The translations under genes and the position numbers were made by a program. DNA of 64,000 bases, from contig JBLDXI010000028.1 of assembly GCA_047495785.1 (NCBI GenBank), positions 310,001-374,000 of the forward strand. The letters run 5' to 3'. Below the pieces are notes generated by a model, which did no database searches, was not told where the DNA came from, and saw only the letters and a program-made list of their open reading frames with translations. The stretch is from Lepidodermella squamata (Eukaryota; Gastrotricha). Below are positions 10,387 to 22,490 of this stretch, one piece after another (within the stretch, counting starts at the first letter, position 1; each line of letters opens with the position of its first letter).

Positions 10387-12894
10387 ATGTCCCTTCATTG
10401 GAATAAATTTCTGCTTCTGATCATCATCTCATACTCACACAGCAGTGATGTTGAAAAACGGTTTCCGATGACAATGCAGATGCCTGAGGTGCAATCGGCA
10501 AGCTCTACAGCATCGACGAGGTCGAAAGTACTGCGGATCATCACGCCCGTTTCGTATGGAGGCACGGCCTTACCCCTTGGCCCAACCGTTTTGATCAGCC
10601 AGCAACTAGCTCTTGACTGGCTCCACGGCCAATCGCGATGGCTTCCGAATTATCGTCTGGAATTAGAGCTATTTGACGATGAGGTAAGTTGTGAGTCAGG
10701 TTTGATCTAATGCACCGCACTTTCTGAATCTTCTTAGTCTGATGATGCTGCAATGATCGGCGGTTTGATGTCGAAGCTACTTGAGAACGACGAACTCCCA
10801 AACAGGTTACCTCTGATGGGCCTGGCTGAGTACGCCATGATCAGCCAGCTAGTTACCGCCTACATTATGAAGACTTACGGAACGATAGGGACAAGCACTT
10901 ATCCATTACCTGAAATATTCTTCAAACGGAACAAATTCCCCAACTATGTCTCATTTGGTGAGCGGCAGGACTACTACATGATATCGGTGGCTGAATTTGT
11001 GAGCAGGATGGGCTGGAAACGTGTGGCCTTAATAACAGACACAAATTCCTACAATCAGCTGGTCGAACAGTACCATTTGAACAATCTTGAAGCTAACAAC
11101 ATAACCCTGGCGTATATGGCCAAGTTTAGAGAGACTGCAGATGATGCTTATGAGATGGACTCTACATTCTGGGAGATGAAACAACGCGAACCTCGAATAC
11201 TATTGAACTGCGCCATTAATAGTATTACTGTAGCCTGTTATCTGAACAAATATGGCATGTTTGGCCCTGGTTACGTGATTATTGGGTATTCCTGGACAAA
11301 CTTCGACCACACTACCCCTATTCCAGATATTGTATCGCAATGGTGTACTCGGGAGATGATTCTCCAAGTTCTGCCGAGCACAATTTTCTATGGCGATGCG
11401 CCACTCTCTGATATTTATGGTGCTGATTTCAAAGGCACAACAGGATTGACCAAATTGGAATTTCTAAGCACAGTCAAGTCGGGAGTTGACAACCCCGATC
11501 TCGCGCTAGGGCTAGACTATTGGGGGCCTGCTTACTACGACAAAATAATACTCGTGGGATCTATTCTCAACATAACAGAGTCGATTTTAAACGAGCAAAA
11601 CGAAACGCTCTCAGATTGGACAACAGCCTCGCAGAGATTCAAAAGTAACCCAGGTCGAATTCTGGATGTGATTAAGCGAGCTATAGGTCGGATCAGTTTG
11701 GGTGGCTTGAAAGGTGAATGGAGCTATGACTTGATCAATGACTGGTCAAACGGCTCTATGCCAATCGTTTATACACAGACCCGGATGAAAGGCAACTCTA
11801 CCTACCAAGATGTTATTGGCTACTACAAGTCCAATCAGAAACCGAATAATAGAACCGTCATTTTACGTGACAAGCTCAAATGGTCGACTTCAGGCGGGAG
11901 TGCACCGAAAGACCAGCTCTTTGTTGTATCCCAACAAGAGCCTTTAGTTGCAACTGCAATCAGTTCAACATTTTTCAACATTGCCGCAGTCTTCATATGT
12001 CTTACAACTGGTCTTGCAGTTTCTATTGCGGTGAAACACTGTAAAAAGCAGCAGTATCCATTCGCTTTTTGTGATATCCGAATCCTGGCAGGAAACATCA
12101 TGATGCTGACCAGCATATTTGTGACTCCATTCGGCATCAAAAATGATCCTAGCCTAAGTTGCACCTTTTCGATCGTGCTCGCCGCAATAGGTATATCGAT
12201 AGGTATCGGAACCATTGAAGAAAAATTGAATATAGTTTTGTTGAAACTACGAGTTATCGGTAAGATAAGAGTAGTCCCGTCCAAGCAACTTCTTTTCATT
12301 GCAAACCTATTGATTGTAACCATGGTATGTTATCAACCAATCTCGGCTAAGAAACAACTACTAAGTTACGAATTTTCTAAAACCGACATAAGTTTAGCCT
12401 ATCAATACGAGACGACGGAGTGTGCTGTTGTTGAGTCAATAACCCAATCCCTAGCTTCAACAATCCTTGCGATATTTGCTATCGCTGGGGTTGGAATCTC
12501 ACTGATATCATTAACACTGGCTTCCTTTAAAGTTCAGTCTGTCGTAAAGCGATCTCGAAATTACAGCGATATCGACGCACATTTTCTCGCGGATACCCAT
12601 CGCACTTCACTGTCAGTTTTCATCCTTTTGACTATACTTTTCGCCGGCGTCTTTATTGGTCTGATTGTTGGGTCGAGTAACGCGGCGATGATCGAACTGC
12701 ATGCTTCTATTGTATTCTCGATTGCCACCTTGAATGCTGGGGTAGTGGCAGCCTGTTTGTTTCTGAAAGTTGACCCGGGTATACGCCCATCAACGTCTAT
12801 CCTTGGATTCAGTCGGGGCAGCGGAATTCATCTAACGGCTCGCGATGAGCAGTTATACGCGAACCGAATATCACGGCTATCGCGAAATAACTAA
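10387..12894 (+). CDS. GABA-B-like class C G-protein-coupled receptor
   Basis: Two exons (10387-10683 and 10738-12894) joined in phase 0 across a 54 bp intron give 815 aa. Residues 1-19 are a signal peptide. Residues about 48-490 form a Venus-flytrap ligand-binding domain: RIITPVSYGG start, DYWGPAYYDKI where GABA-B receptors have YDAIWA, a GLKGEW segment, and LKWSTSGGSAPKDQ just before the membrane, like the GABA-B W-x-P-x-D linker. Seven hydrophobic segments lie between about 503 and 780. There is no Cys-rich domain before TM1, which points to GABA-B rather than metabotropic glutamate receptors. Several potential N-glycosylation sites are present. The C-terminal tail is short (about 40 aa) with no obvious coiled coil, unlike canonical GABA-B1/B2, so this is a divergent relative and the ligand is not established. 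Confidence 0.85.
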
Positions 12895-13263
12895 TAATGA
12901 GTGTTTGCTAATGACTCGGCGTTTCGAAAGGGAAGCAATCCGAGAGAAATTGACTTGAAAATGTCAAGTTTTACTGCTTCACCATAATTTTGCAAAGATG
13001 TTAGTTTTTTAAAATTACTTAAATTTCATCAATTTTCCAACCTCCAGCTCTGCCGGTTTTTATTTCAATCATAGAAAATTCACTGAAAATCGGGCTTTTG
13101 AATCAAAACAAATCTTCTGTGTTCGGTATGGAGCCCGACGTACCTGCCGTTATTTTTTTGCCGATATTTTGCGCTACGTCGCGAGTGCATGTTGCCACAG
13201 ACTTCTCGGTAGTGTAGCAATGAAGCGCCACCTGTTCGACGCGGTGCAAGTGGCTTCAACTTA

Positions 13264-13458
13264 CAGTGCTCCCTCGATAACTATGCACCCCCGCTATCAA
13301 CACACCCTCTTTAATTGCAACTGTTTTTTGGACTCACAGCTGTCGCGTGGCACCATCATCTGTTTTAAGCAAAAAAACGCTAATCCCTCGTTAACTGTTT
13401 CCCTCGATAATTTCACGGGTCTGGACCCCGACCCCGTGCAGTTATCGAGGGAGCACTG
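13264..13458. mobile_element. pogo/Tigger-type MITE (Tc1/mariner superfamily)
   Basis: Perfect 19 bp terminal inverted repeats, CAGTGCTCCCTCGATAACT at 13264-13282 and its reverse complement at 13440-13458. The element is flanked by TA on both sides (13262-13263 and 13459-13460). CAGTG ends, CCTCGATAA repeats inside and the TA target duplication are characteristic of pogo/Tigger elements. At 195 bp with no ORF it is non-autonomous. Confidence 0.85.
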
Positions 13459-13507
13459 TATTACCATAAATGAAATCTCGCAATTCTGTCGACATGGAAT
13501 TTTATTA

Positions 13508-14496
13508 GCTCAATTCCGGGCCCATATTAGTTCCGTCCGTCCCCAAAGCGTCGGTTGCGCAATTGGAGGGTAAAAGTGGACTTAACGTAAAACGTAAAAA
13601 GTCGAAAATTTTAGAAATTTCTAGGCCGCGCGCGGTAAAGTCAAAGGGCAAGTTTTGATTATTTGGGCGGTTTTTATACTAAAAGACGATTCAGAAAATT
13701 CTCTATCGAATAGATATGGATTTGTTGAGGGAAAAAAGAACGGAAAACAGTTTTACGTACAACTTCACTTTTGTGGAGCGAGTGCGCGCGCTCTCAACTC
13801 AGCGCTCAGAGCTCTCAACTCGCTCTCAGCGCGCGGAATTTAGAGTGCGCGTAAAACTTTTTTATTTCAATTTTTTCGCGCGAGAACACCATATTCAATC
13901 GATAGAGAATTGTCCGAATTATTTTTTAGTATAAAAACCGACGCGGTATTTGAAAGTAACCCTTTAACATCTTTGCGCGCGGTTTTGAATTTGTTAAAAA
14001 TCAGAACTTGGCTCACGCGCATCAGTTGAATTATTTTTATAAATTCAAAACCGCGCGCAAAGATGTTAAAGGGTTACTTTCAAATACCGCGTCGGTTTTT
14101 ATACTAAAAAATAATTCGGACAATTCTCTATCGATTGAATATGGTGTTCTCGCGCGAAAAAATTGAAAAAAAAAAGTTTTACGCGCACTCTAAATTCCGC
14201 GCGGTGTTCCGGAGCGCGCACACGCGCAAATGAAAAGTTAGAGTGCGTGGAAAACCTTTTAATTTTAAATTTTCTCGCGATAAACCCATATTCATTTGAT
14301 AGAGAATTAATTAAACTTCATTTTGGAATAAAAACCGCTAGGATATTTGAAACTACCCCTTTGACATCAGCGCGCGCGGCCAAAATTTTGTTTAAAATTT
14401 CGACTTAGCGTTTTACGTTAAGTCCACTTTTACCCTCCAATTGCGCAACCGACGCTTGGGGGACGGACGGAACTAATATGGGCCCGGAATTGAGCC
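13508..14496. mobile_element. Foldback DNA transposon with nested palindromes and 8 bp target duplication
   Basis: The outer inverted repeats of about 86 bp begin GCTCAATTCCGGGCCCATAT (13508-13593) and end with the complement (14408-14495). They are flanked by TTTTATTA on both sides (13500-13507 and 14497-14504). Inside is a second, nearly perfect hairpin with arms 13831-13992 and 14041-14202 and a 48 bp spacer. Between outer and inner repeats a more diverged inverted similarity also exists (13621-13760 against 14250-14390). No coding capacity. The 8 bp duplication fits hAT, P or Merlin superfamilies, but the ends are not diagnostic. Confidence 0.8.
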
Positions 14497-16715
14497 TTTT
14501 ATTACTATCCAGGTACCCCATCAGTCGACTTTAAAAGCCGCGCGCTGACGCACTTTTTATTACTTGTCCTGCTGTTGTGTGGTAATAAACTTTTCTGCTT
14601 CGTAAAACCCGTTTCAGGCTATTTTTTATAGCAGAGATTTACGAACGGTAAAAACGCGTGTTCATATTCCTGAACAGTTCATCCCGCATGTTAATTTATG
14701 CGGGCCAAGTAAGTTTTCATCTAATCTTTGGATGTCTGCGTATGGCATGTGGCAGATGGCAGACAGTAGCTTGAGCTTTTGACACGCTAAACCGTTGCTT
14801 ACTTTCCTGGTAGCATATACCTATTATTTACGATTCACGGATTTTTCGCTCGGAAATATAACTCCGCTATAATCAACAGAACAGTTCCACCTTCACCCTT
14901 TCGAATTCATCGTCCGAGGGCCCGTTTTATGGCGGTATTCTGGACCGTCCTGCGGCTGTAACTAGTCAGCGCTTTCCGGGCCATCGCAAACTGGCCTCGA
15001 GCAACTGCTCCGGAACCGGAATTGCTCGTCAAGGCGAGTTGGTGGTAAATTCGGCTGCCGATTGCAGCCGACAATGAAGCATTTTTCGCCTTTTCCTCGT
15101 TTAATTGAATCGAAAGCTGCAGATGCTACTCATCGAAAATCGGAATTACCCACAATAGTAAGAAAGTTTTTAGTCAACTAATTAAATTTAACTTTTACGT
15201 TTCAATTTCCTAGCAGAGATCTCTGGCGTTCGGCTTTGTTCCTGATTCCCGAAAGCTCCAACTGTTTCGCAGTCTGATCGCAGTTATAAGCCAGGTTTTC
15301 TTCTCATTTCTGTCACATCTTCCGCCTCAATAATAGCTCTTCGCTAACATTAAAAAATCTCGCATTAATTTCGCCTAAACACATTTAATCAAGGAAATCA
15401 TAACAATAATTGCCTTCTGCATAGGGAAGAGTAATCGTCAAATTTCAATATTAGTCTGTCGACATATATTTCAACATTAGGTTTATGATTGATGCGTGTC
15501 ATGATTCTGCAAAGTCTTGAGTGTATGTAATTGTTTTGAAAATATTGAAAAATGCCCGAATTTCTTAAGCAAAATTTTCCAAAAATTGAAACATAATTTG
15601 ATTCGAAATTCCTATAGCAGCAGGGGGTTTTGATGAGCTGGGGTTGTTTTCGGCAATTCTTTCGGAATATTGGGATTATCGGAAAATTTGGCTGATGATT
15701 GCAAACCTGCGTTGTAGACGTAGCCAAAAATCTAAAAATACAAAATAACTATACGCCGTGGGATTTTCTTTTTAAAACCTTAAAATAGAAATAGAAGATA
15801 AGCGGAGAAAGATTAAATTCACAGGATAATGCGATCAAGAGTGGGCCTTTCAGTCGATGATTTTCGTTTTTTCAAAGATGAAGCCAGCAATAGTAAGACA
15901 TCTACCTAAGCTTGTAGCCCGAATTTCGGGAATCCAGCGTCTAGCGTGTCATAGGCATTACCTTATGTTCAACTGCCACGAGATGCCTTGTCTTCTTCAA
16001 CACGATTATTGATTGTGTCTGCGAGGCGCACGAACTCAGCGTTCGTTTGATTGAGCGTGTGTTCGATTGATTGTGATGTGCAGCCAGGTTATTTACAAGG
16101 ACGTTCAGCTCGCACAGCTTTTGCGCAGGCACGTAGAGCTGAGACTTTTCCCGAAAAAAGCGCAACCCATCATTTGATTCGTTTTTAAGTTGAATTTGTT
16201 GGCAAGCACACAACGTAACCAACCGCTTCTCAACGCACATTCTATACAGCGGAACTTGATCTTCTACAGTAAGTCTACAGTGCCAGGAGGTGTTTCCTCA
16301 CTCTGAAAATAAGACTGCAGATCAATGCGAGCTCACGATAAAATCAGACTCCGTTTATCACTTTTCTCGCTGAGGTTTATCAAAGATCGGAACCAATCGC
16401 CAATCTTTTTGTTTCATGCCTTCAATTTGAATATTTCGGTTCGTTTTCGTATTCGGTTCGTGGCTAAAGCGACAGCTGAGGCATGCATGCGCAAATATTA
16501 TTATGTTATTTACGGCTGCACATATGCAATCCCAATTGCACGTTCTACCGGTCGGATCGGGGTACCTCAACCCGAAGGTTGTGCACCTGCGACTCTAGTT
16601 ATTCCAAGTCTTCAAACGCTGCGGAAAACGCCCGCCGCGCTACCTCAATTGTTGCATTCAACAAAACGTAAAATTAGCAAGTATATTTTAGTTACACCCA
16701 CTGCGTGCGCATGCA
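14497..16715. other. Gene-poor interval
   Basis: Open frames here are short and lack domains, signal peptides or splice-compatible partners. I see no RNA gene or clear repeat structure. Confidence 0.35.
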
Positions 16716-17076
16716 TTACTGTTGCTGAGTATTGATAATAAGGGTTGCTCGACACCCGGCTGGGTTTGCGGAGGATGTTGCTGCTGCCATGCACACTGTG
16801 GACGTGGTGGTTGTTGTTGCCCCTGCGATTGTGCCGCCAGTTGAACTGGTCCTTGTTGTGGGACAGCATTGGGTCCGTGAACCACCCCCACTGCACCCCC
16901 ACGCCGCATCGGCGTGCTGATGGCGCAGGCGGGCACGCGCGGCTGGCTCGAATCTCTTAAGGAGCTTGTTAAATTGATATTGTTGGTAGCTACACAGCCG
17001 GATGGTCTCATCCAAGAGGGTGAGTTGCGTGTTAATAGCTTCCACCGATCGTACCATTGCTGTTGGTGCTATGAGG
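16716..17076 (-). CDS. Putative terminal exon of a hydrophilic protein (low confidence)
   Basis: On the minus strand a good acceptor (TGCTTATTCAG) precedes 17076. The frame stays open to the stop at 16716-16718. The first 60 residues look like an amphipathic helix (VEAINTQLTLLDETIRL, then YQQYQFNKLLKRFEP). The rest is Thr/Ser/Ala-rich low complexity that reads as Gln/Pro-rich in the next frame. No upstream exon could be joined with certainty; a 62-codon open stretch at 17032-17217 overlaps in another frame. It could be a 3' exon of an unrecognised gene or chance. Confidence 0.3.
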
Positions 17077-17217
17077 CTGAATAAGCACAGAATTATATTT
17101 ACGCAACGATTTTATTTGATTATAACGAACAACGAACCGGTGGTGGTCCATGCTATCCATTATCTTCTTCATGGTTGATGCCTCCGTTGCCAGAACTTGG
17201 TGTACAGCGACTACCAT

Positions 17218-20200
17218 ACCGCATGTATTCTTCCGGCATATTCACCAGCTTGGAAGCATTTGCTGTAGTCGTTAACAAGATTCACGACGTAATAGTTGTC
17301 TTGCTGGCGAGGTTACATGAAACCATTATTGATATTGGTAAAGTGAAAACAAAAAACTTGAATTATTTTGCGACAATTATTAGGCGAGTGTATTTCAGAA
17401 TTCACGTTTGAATGTTATATGGAAATATTTATGTGTGTGGAGTCTGTCAGTACTACTAATTATTTATATCCTTTCTCATGACCAGGTAGTCACAAGCCCC
17501 GCCGAGTGGGCTATTGGTTGGCCAAAAAAGCTAAAATATGTTTAAGGTGGATTCCACAAGCAGGGTAATTACCAGCGCCAAAATAGACCTGATGCTGCCA
17601 GCCCATGATGAGCCGGGTCTGGGGATTTTTCTCTTGGTAAACTATTTTTCAATCGGGACAAAATTATCACAAGCATCACTGGCTAGTCTTGAACGCAAGC
17701 AGTCGTCAGAAATCAACCTGGTGATGCGTTGCTATATTATAAAAGGCTCGAAGCTTCCAAGCTACGGCGTCCTATGACCCATAGTACGTCCGAGTACGTC
17801 TTAGTTAGTGTCATGACTTGGGAATTAATTACATGGGAATCATGGGTAATGGTCCTCTCGGAATGTTTTAACAAAAATTATTTGGTAGTTTCATCAAACC
17901 CTTTCAAGCCTTTCGTAAGGAAATATCAGTATTTGTTCTAAACAGAAAGATTTAACGATTTAAGAAAAAATAAATTGTTAAAAATCTGAAAAAATTAGAA
18001 TTTTCGTTAAATTTTGGCATTTTTCAATATTTTTCAATTTTGCGAAATCTACAATATTGATATGCTTTATTGCTCTACTACCTTTTCTATGATCCAGTAT
18101 TGTCGCTTCTAAAATTTTGCTGTAATTAATGAAACCGATTTGTTGATGCGATCTGTTGTGGAAATCTTGAAGTGGAGAATAAATCGCAATTGGCCTTATT
18201 TCGGCTGTTTTCTGTTAAAGATGACGAATAATTTGCGACGAGTTTTCACAGATTGACGCTTCACATGAATCTACGCATGAAATTACCATTTATTTATGCT
18301 TGAAATATTTCCCGAAAAATTAGTAGTGCAATTGGACCTACGCATGCCACGCAACTGCCTATATACTTAAGATAAAACGCAAAAAAATGAAGAAGAATAA
18401 ACCGCAGACTCGAATTTTATTTTTTATTTTGTTTAAAAGCGAATACTAATCGGGCTTTTCCGAAATGTCTTATAAACATGCGCTTAAATCGTAAAAATCT
18501 GGAGCAACTTTTTGGGTTTTATCGCTTTATTTTAAACAATTCCTTGCATTTTAGCTTTTTAATACAACTTTATAACGAAAAATTAGCTTCTAAATTATAA
18601 AATGTTCGAATCTTCCGTGAAATTCGCTGAATTCTACCCCAATCGAAATTTGTGGCTGAAGGCTAGAAAGCATAAATTGCAACATGTAAGCTCAGCACTC
18701 GACATCCTCGCGCTATTTACTTCGCCTCAACAACATTTCGAAATTCTGAAATTTATTGCGCAGCTGTCAAACTCGTCTGGCGGCATACCATACAGATTTA
18801 TATCAAGTAGCCCAGGGCCTGGGAAATTATGCTCGAAATGCCGTTTCTCGAATAATCCACAGAGGCCCATGCGTTATGTTTTAAAAAAATAAAATATGTC
18901 ACGTCCCAAACGAGCGCCGCTTAGTTGCGTTTTTCTCGCGAACAATTTACCGAGAGAGACGTGTGCGCATCACCCGTGTTTGACGCCCAAGTGCGCGCCT
19001 GCTGAAATTCTCATCACACAGCAGACATTTTTTCGCGACATCAAGCATGCGGCGTGGCATTTTATTACCATCGAGGTATCTGTTGCGAAGACCGTGCAAT
19101 GTGACCTTGGAATGCCGCGCGATGAGCGCGATGACCCATATTTTTTATTGCACTCCTTTTCGCTAGGTAATAAAATTTCCAGTGTAATGACCTATAAACG
19201 CTCGCGATGGCGAGCTAGCTTTCGGACACACATAATGTTTAATGTGAAAAATTCGCAACAGCTCTAACCTTTTTCTTATTCCTCGGGCAAATATTTTCGG
19301 CTGGCCGTCGGATAAATTTCACAATTATTTCAATTTCATCGTTATTATAACGTAGATTTTTTCATATCATGGGTTCTCTGCTAAAATCGAGAATGGCTGA
19401 ATAAAACTGTGTTAATCACGCTCTGTCAATCCGATTGTGGGTGGCAGGGGCTGCAATCCGCGTCAAGCTCAACTTCTAATTGGTTGATCCCTGCGAGTTT
19501 CGAACGAAAGCCAGGCGCATCGCCTGACGTCCTTCATCGCCCGCGGCTCATCAAACGGTCGCCAATTTCTGCGCTGAGTATGTATTCAAATCAACTGTGT
19601 AAAGTTAGATCTTGGGCCGGGACGATGTTCGTTAGCTGAAGTGACCTAACATTGAAAATTCTGCATCGGATTTTGCAGGATTTGAAGGATATAACTTGGA
19701 AAAATTCTCCTGATTATTGGACAACATTACTTTTACATTCACCTGTGATTAAATAATAATCCGTCGATTAAATTATAGGGCAAAATTGAAAATCAGGAAA
19801 TCAGGATTCGAGGTCTGCAATTTAGGGCTCGCTCACCCAAAAAGCTGAGAACGGTTCCCGTCCGACTATGAACTATTATATTTTACAGTCCCGTAAGTAA
19901 CGCAAGCAAACAAAATACACGAAAACTCTAAAATGAGGGACTATGGCCAGACAATTTTCAGAAAAGTTCGAAAATCACGAGAATAGTAACGTAGTATATG
20001 TCTCTTGTTAATGGGATCAAAATGTCCGGAGAAATTCTGTCCAACAAGGTAAAATACCGAAATTTACCGAACCAGTTACCTCTCTCTCAGCATGTTTAAT
20101 TTCAAAAAAATTAGTTTGATTTCCTACAAAAAATTTGCCAAATAGTTGCGCAACTTCTGGGACACGCTGTAGTGAATTGAAAATTCCCGATAGACTATTA

Positions 20201-20271
20201 GGTTAAATGAACCGAAACCTTCTAGAAACTTGATTTACTCCTCGCTCATTTTTTATATTATTTCTTTTTAG
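17218..20271. other. Gene-poor interval
   Basis: Only short, domain-free open frames on both strands. AT-rich with scattered GC-rich patches (for example 18900-19150). Nothing else supportable. Confidence 0.35.
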
Positions 20272-20476
20272 AATCATCGTTCACGTTCACTATGGATGGA
20301 ATCCCATGGAAAAATCCGAATAGCGCTCTCCCTAACTTTAAATACAGGTGAGACAATTTTCAAGGTATATAAATTGTTTTAAAACCTGAAAATCTCGATT
20401 TCTTTCAGCGCTCAGATACGGCGGCAATTGGAACGAAAATTATAAGCAGTATTTCTTGAGTTTTCCCATATACTAA
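20272..20476 (+). CDS. Possible two-exon gene fragment (very low confidence)
   Basis: TTTCTTTTTAG precedes 20272, a donor GTGAGA follows 20347, and TTTCTTTCAG precedes 20409. Joining 20272-20347 to 20409-20476 gives an open frame ending at TAA. The fragment has about 47 residues (ending NYKQYFLSFPIY) and no start or recognised domain. Good splice signals are the only argument. It may be a terminal piece of an unseen gene, a transposon relic, or coincidence. Confidence 0.18.
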
Positions 20477-21300
20477 TGGTAAAAAAATTCTCGATATTTG
20501 CAAGCTTGCTTGGAATGATTTTTGCCAATTAGGAATACCTATTCAAAAGTTGCACTTTCTGCAAAATCGGCAATTCATCGCTGTTATGGTGCGGCAGCCG
20601 GCAGCGGCATCAACGCATCTTCAGGTTTTCCCGCGCTACTTTTTTTGATGAATTCTTCGCCTTTCCTCCACTTTGTTGTACTATTTTCACTTCGTCATCT
20701 CGTTGAAAATTTGTTGAAAAATGCCTAAAACCCAAAAGTCTCCTATTTTTCGCCATTCCGTTTTTCGAAATGCATCGACATGCATTAATTAATTGGGGAA
20801 ATGGCTCATGCCTTTTAACCGTTTACTGCCCACTCATAGAAAGCCGGGGGGTAGGGTAGTAAAACGACATGATTTATATGTAATTGACTATGAGAAGAAA
20901 GAAAAAAAATATTTCAGATGTTTAAAGTCCGAATTCGACGATTAAGTTCGATCGGCTTGTAAAGAATATTCAGCCAGAGCTTTATTTGCTTACTTGTCGC
21001 CGGCGTTTAGGAAAGAAATTGCAAAATAACCTGGTTGAAGGTCTTTAGGCAGAAAAATGCCACTATAGTAGAATATTATTCCTGTTTGTAGATGTGAATA
21101 TATATAATGGGTCCTCAACACGTTGAAGATCCGCGATAAGGTCCGACAGATTGTGCTTTGCGGTTTCTATCCGATTTGTGAGGCATATAACCTCGAGAGA
21201 TCTATACGATTATGGGATATTTTTCATGGTTTACTTGGACGATTCTCAAGCGCCAGGCAAAAAGATCCAGTTAAGCAAATTCCGTTGTGCAAGCGTCAGG

Positions 21301-21715
21301 TCAACGGTCGTTATGGTCTCTAGCAATGACGTTTGCTCCTTCAACTATTAGATATTTAACGGCGTCAGCCGATCTGTACAGGTGTATACCACAGTGTCGA
21401 CGCATCGGCGCCGGCATCGACCAACCGCGACAGCGACGCGGCTCAGACGGTCTTATTCGCCGACGCGCGTATGAGCATCGTTTCTTTTTCATACACTCTT
21501 CCTCTGGCATGGAATCTATATTATACGGAAGACGGAAGAAATGTTGCTTCGATTGAATGTGATAGCAGCCATTTATATACCAGAGCGTTGTACTTGGGTT
21601 CCTTGATGATGAGTGCGTTTTGAAATCTCGACTTTAGCTCAGCCATTTTGAAGTGTCGTATTATTTTACACAACATTTTGCACACGAACATCCAACTCCC
21701 ACGAACTTCCAACAT
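21301..21715 (-). pseudogene. Broken ankyrin-repeat gene copy 1
   Basis: The minus strand encodes ankyrin-like phrases in changing frames: KKKRCSY.. / RASANKTV, then SLSRLVDAGADASTLWYTP, then AVKYLIVEGANVIARDHND. A stop and at least one frameshift separate them. The DNA aligns with 21808-22189, so this is a second, more damaged copy of the same gene. The upstream part (21521-21715) is an open frame with AELKSRFQNALIIKEPKYNALVY in pieces, possibly its N-terminal region. Confidence 0.55.
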
Positions 21716-21807
21716 TATTTATTGCGAAAATTATTGGTGAGCTACAAAGCAAAAGCAGACATAATGATTACTTGGCGCGTCATAGATGGTACTTTAGCAC
21801 TCCTAGA

Positions 21808-22490
21808 TCATCTTCGCGGTCTACTTAGCTGTTTTTCAACTGCCGGGCTGAGAATATCCCATTTGGCATAGTCTCTTGTGCAATGGTCAGGCCGACACTT
21901 GTTGAAATTCTCCGCCATGACATTTGCACCTTGTTGCACCAAGTATCCTACTGTCGAGGCCGATCCTGATTCAGCAGCCGCATGAAGAGGTGTGGTACGC
22001 CACAGTGTTGATGCGGCGTACCACACCCAGCAGCTCCTGCCTCGATCATTCGCGACAGCGATATGACAGATATTATGGTCTTATTGGCTGATGCGCGTAT
22101 AAATATTGTCTCTTTTTCGCGTACTGTGTCACCGTAAGGACCAACGAAGCTCGTTTCGAACCACTCGTTCGGATTAGCTCCCGCCATCCCTGAAGTATAA
22201 AAATATTATTAGTTATTTTATAATTAAGCATCGTCATATTATTATACCGAGAAGGGTTTCTATAATAACTTCTGTAACCCGTGGGTTATCTATCATGTCA
22301 TAGAGCGCCGTTGATGCATTGTAATATGTAGCTAGATATCGACATATCGTGTCGACCTGAGGCGAGTTTGGGAAATGTGTTATATCGAAAATTAGCGCTT
22401 CATATTGAGTGCGATCAGGGTAGGTTGAGATTATATATTCTTCTTTGGCTTGTTTATCAGATGTCTCCTTAACCCACACCTGGGGCGAAT
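21808..22490 (-). pseudogene. Ankyrin-repeat gene copy 2, frameshifted
   Basis: An exon from about 22481 (acceptor TTCGCCCCAG) to 22238 encodes a non-repeat segment ending VIIETLLG. A 48 bp intron (22190-22237) leads to an exon starting at 22189 with ankyrin phrases AGANPNEWF and SLSRMIEAGA. The next ankyrin repeat (TTPLHAAAESGSASTVGYLV, then QQGANVMAEN) is in a different frame, so the reading frame breaks near 22015. The break coincides with a 13 bp perfect inverted repeat, GGTGTGGTACGCC and its complement, spaced by about 12 bp. Without the break it would be a small cytosolic ankyrin scaffold. An unmodelled intron could be an alternative explanation. Confidence 0.5.

Noticed and set aside
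11835-12323. 162-codon minus-strand frame
   Set aside because: Antisense of the receptor transmembrane region; no domain of its own.
18602-19267. Two consecutive plus-strand frames (96 and 123 codons)
   Set aside because: No start context, domains, signal peptide or splice-compatible partners; composition fits chance open frames in a GC-rich patch.
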